A stretch of 64,000 nucleotides of DNA from Phoebastria nigripes (taxonomy: Eukaryota > Chordata > Aves > Procellariiformes > Diomedeidae): the NCBI GenBank assembly GCA_035582835.1, contig JAYKAV010003357.1, forward strand, positions 57,254-121,253, given 5' to 3'. Shown one piece after another: positions 60,717 to 64,000 of this stretch; within the stretch, counting starts at the first letter, position 1; the number at the start of each line of letters is the position of its first letter. A program made the translations under genes and the position numbers. Below the pieces are notes generated by a model. The model was not told the origin of the DNA and ran no database searches. It saw only the letters and a list, made by a program, of their open reading frames with translations.

Positions 60717-61510
60717 AAATTTGGCTAAAGCAAATTCATTGGGTTATGGAGATACTGACATAGTATTCTTGAATCACAGTTCTGGAGAAAAAAGTTCACA
60801 GAATGGGAATTATTAGGTCTTGTGGGTTTTTTTTCCCCAAAGCAGATGTGTTAGAGCCCTAAAAAGTAGCACTGCTCCTACAAGTAGCAGCTACAAGTAA
60901 CAGTGCTCAAACAAGAATGTGAGAAGACAAAACGCCATCATAACTTCTAAGTAATTAATGATATTCACAATCATATGAAGGAATAAAATTTAAAAAATAT
61001 ATGAAAACAAAAGAATCTTCCATGAAATACATAGGATATACTCACAAGGAAGCATGAATCCTGATATGCTGGCTTTTTATATATTTTGTTTTTATTAAAG
61101 CTTTCAGAGGTGCTACAGTTACTAGACTAGAAAGCAAATATTAATACATTAATAATTTGTCATACAGAATTGTAAGATACTTCCTAAAAAAATTATGTTG
61201 CAATTTGCACATTTTATATTTGCCAAAATTCTTGGGTTATAGGTCAGCACACAAAAAATTAATCCCCCAAAAGACAGTGTCCATTAGGTGTAGTTAGGGA
61301 GATCCTCACTAGATGATATACTAGTACATGCCTAGCAGATATACTGTCTGTCATCTGCACTTGGAAAAGAAAGGTGAAGAGTGAAAATCATTTGATCTTC
61401 CATGCCATTTTCCTGTATTCTCTCCACCAGGCTGCCAAAATTCAATGTGTTGTGAGGATTCATTAAGTGCTACACAGTATTACAAAACATGAACAGCATT
61501 TTTTGCAAGA
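60717..61510. other. Unique AT-rich non-coding DNA
   Basis: Nothing recognisable. Confidence 0.55.
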
Positions 61511-61926
61511 TGTGGAGGGCTGCCAAGATGGGCAAGCACTGGGGCACATGGCATACATGGAGAAGCTGAAGGTGGGTTTGTTCAGCCTGGAGAGGAGGGG
61601 ACTGAGGGGGAACCTTACCGCCCTCTACTTCATGGGTCATCATAAGGAAGACAGAGCCAAACTCTCCTTGGAGAGGCACAGTGGAAGGATGCAAAGCAAC
61701 AGACACAAGTCACAGGAAGGACAATTCTACGAGGAGAAAAAAAACATCTCCCAATGAGTAAAGTTGAACCCTGGAACAGGTTGTCCAGAAAGGTGGCCTC
61801 TGTCCTTGGAGACATCTAAAACTCTTCTGGATATGGCTCCAGGCAACCTGGTCTAACTGCGAAGACCTTCTTTGAGCATGGGATTAGACCAGATGACCTC
61901 AGAGGTCATATTCTGCGATGCCATGA
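61511..61926 (+). mobile_element. CR1 LINE 3' fragment, plus strand
   Basis: It begins inside ORF2 near GATGTGGAGGGCTGCCAAGA. It carries the conserved C-terminal stretch VGLFSLERRGLRGNLTALY at about 61575-61631. It continues through the 3' untranslated region (GAACAGGTTGTCCAGAAAGG, CAGATGACCTCAGAGGTCAT) to the CR1 tail near 61913-61926 (TCTGCGATGCCATGAT). The copy is moderately decayed. It is the only plus-strand CR1 in the window. Confidence 0.87.
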
Positions 61927-62268
61927 TAACTACGCAACCTAGAGAGGTACAGAGCCATTTGCCTAAAAGCAGCAATTTTAGAGGAGGCCACCACAGCAGG
62001 AATATATAAAAGTAAATGACTGAGTTTAAAAGACACTAAAAAATACCCTTGTTCATATCTCTTAAAGTATCTAAAAAACAAAAAGGATTCTGAAATTCTG
62101 ATTTACAAATGAGCCACATTTCTGAAGAATACATAAAGTAAGAAAATAGTTCAAGCACTGATAATCTCTGATTTCTCTGGAACATAAAGTACGAGCAGAA
62201 TTCCCAGCTGGTTAAGGTAGCAAACATGGGGGTGGAGAGAAACACTAATTATACATTAGCTCAGTTAA

Positions 62269-62303
62269 ACTAATTCATGTGGGACTGCATCACATGAATT
62301 GGT
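62269..62303. repeat. Inverted repeat, 10-13 bp stem, 9-nt loop
   Basis: AATTCATGTG at 62272-62281 is mirrored by CACATGAATT at 62291-62300. The stem extends three pairs further outward if one G-T pair is allowed. Confidence 0.75.
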
Positions 62304-62746
62304 GAAATAAATGTTAGTATATGAAATGATGGAAGAACTAATAAACATGTAATCATTGTAAACCCATCTCTGTGATAGGTAGCCTGGATTTGTAAATGCT
62401 ACAGTAAAAATGAGACTTTAGAAGAGATGAGATCTGTCCAACCTGCATATAGCCTATGATTTGTTTTCAACAGCAATTAAACTGACAGTAAAATCAGCAG
62501 AAAAAAGAGTGTAAACATCAACTGCAAACAGAAAGCAGCCCCTAGGAACTTCCTGGAAAAGTGAAGTAATGATAACTCTGGGGGACAAAACATAGTTTAA
62601 TTATATAGAAAGACAAATTAAGTCAATAGAATTGAGGTGTTTGATTATACCAAAAGGGAAATCACTTGGCTGTTAAAATAAAAGATAAAGAGATTCTGCT
62701 CCAAATCTTTACCTGGTGTAAATCCTACAGCCTTAGCAAAGTCAGG

Positions 62747-62776
62747 GGTAGATCATGGCTAGGTAGATCATGGCTA
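62747..62776 (+). repeat. Perfect 15-bp tandem duplication
   Basis: GGTAGATCATGGCTA is present twice back to back. Confidence 0.85.
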
Positions 62777-63905
62777 GAGATCCAAACTTCAAGATGTTTA
62801 TTTTGGAAGAAAGTAAGGTACAGTTCATACCCCTCTTTTCACATTGAATAGTGTTTTGTTCTTCAGACAGTCCTCATAATTCCAACAAATTACTTGCAAA
62901 ACAAAACAATATTCAAAGAGCTGAAACATCAAGGTTTAGAAGAAATCAGCAAAAGTGAGCAAACCTGATAGTGGAACACCAGCTTTTGTGCCCATAAACA
63001 AAGCTGCTGTTCCTCTATATCCCTGAGGTCTAAAGAATGTGCTATATATACTGTATATCATTCAAAAGCTGTTAACACATTACTTTCACCTAGAAAGACA
63101 AACACATGTTTCTGCATCTTTGATAAATGCACTATTTTAGTAAAATAATTCAGAGCATATTGTCAAAACAGGTACTTTTAGGATAGGCAAGATGCATTAC
63201 TATGAAAAAGTGCTTGTGTACATTGCCTATGTGATTATCCTTAATTTATAGAACTTGCCCTCTGAGAGTGGTTTTAATCATTTATTTCAGAGTGTATTTA
63301 CATAAAACACAAGTCATTCCATCAGGATCTGTAGGTTAGCACCGAGGATATCAGCCAGCCTTGGTATTCAAAGTGAAGTTCATTCTCTCCTCCAACATTG
63401 TCCCTCTGTGACACTGAATAAATAACAGACCTGTAGTTTTTGAGGGTCCCGCACAGAGGTTTTGTGATAATCTTCCGAATCTGATCACAGATTCAATGTT
63501 TGGTTGTATAATTTATGGTTTAGCTAGAATGTCTTTTAGAAAGACCTCACATCCTGATTTTGAAACTTTGGGTAATGGAGAATTAGCTGGTCCAACAGAC
63601 AGTTATCTTCAGCTTAAGAAAAATAAATCTACATTTAAATAGGAACTGAATTTCAGCCTTTGAAGTCAGTCATTCCATTGCACTGGGCTTCCTTTTCCAC
63701 CTGCTGTATTTTGTTCACTTAGCCCAGATTGAACCAACATGTTGCCCGCAAGCAAAATTCATCCTGAGTGATTCTTCCATCTCACCCACGATGACTTTTT
63801 TCCCCAGGAAAATAGCTCTTGTGCAGGTCCTTGTGCAGGACCAGCGCAAACCACGCTGCTACCTCATCCAAAGCAAAGGCAAGGCAGGGGGCAGATTTTC
63901 NCCCA

Positions 63906-64000
63906 TGTCCTGGTTTCAGCTGGGATAGAGTTAATTTTTTTCCTAGTAGTTGGTATAGGGTTATGTTTTGGATTTAGTATGAGAATAATGTTGATAACAC
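63906..64000 (+). mobile_element. LTR-B, 5' end, cut by window edge
   Basis: It starts TGTCCTGG at 63906 and follows the LTRs at 5771 and 60102 for all 95 visible bases. The subtype-defining centre lies beyond the window, so subtype and completeness are unknown. Confidence 0.9.

Larger units (their letters stand above)
61927..63905. other. Unique non-coding DNA
   Basis: No supported gene. It holds a short hairpin at 62269-62303 and a 15-bp tandem duplication at 62747-62776. An ambiguous base at 63901 lies just before the next LTR. Confidence 0.55.

Overview
The window looks like bird nuclear DNA, and I find no intact host gene in it. Three things point to a bird: fragments of CR1 LINEs on both strands, with the CR1-type 3' end and reverse-transcriptase signatures; two kinds of avian-style endogenous retroviral LTR; and a low overall repeat load in AT-rich unique DNA. 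No mammal-type L1 or Alu is visible. The species and the neighbouring genes cannot be told from the sequence. The window is intergenic or deep intronic. No splice-bounded open frame, tRNA, rRNA or CRISPR array could be supported.

Layout. 1-574 is the cut-off end of a GC-rich LTR ('LTR-A') on the minus strand. 575-2480 is an old minus-strand CR1 holding remnants of the ORF1 esterase and the ORF2 endonuclease. 4228-5495 is a younger, 5'-truncated minus-strand CR1 with a readable reverse-transcriptase block. 5771-6343 is a solo LTR of a second type ('LTR-B'). 12163-13560 is an older minus-strand CR1. About 13.6-54.7 kb is almost free of recent insertions. It holds unique AT-rich DNA, a few fossil LINE/SINE scraps, a possible conserved non-coding block near 14.7-15.3 kb, and a striking inverted repeat at 47394-47587 (two 64-bp arms, 62 of 64 positions matching, 66-bp loop). 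54745-55111 is a CR1 tail. 55112-56284 is a mosaic in which the 5' part of an LTR-A is joined to the 3' part of an LTR-B. 60102-60711 is a complete solo LTR-B of a different subtype with a perfect 5-bp target duplication. 61511-61926 is a plus-strand CR1 tail. 63906-64000 is a further LTR-B cut by the window end.

No genes act together here. The coding traces are dead retrotransposon frames. All retroviral material consists of LTRs without internal genes. The observations most worth checking are the long hairpin, the LTR mosaic and subtype exchange, RFX-type X-box palindromes (one next to forkhead-like sites), and the enrichment of ambiguous bases inside repeats. I did not find a convincing undescribed biological system.
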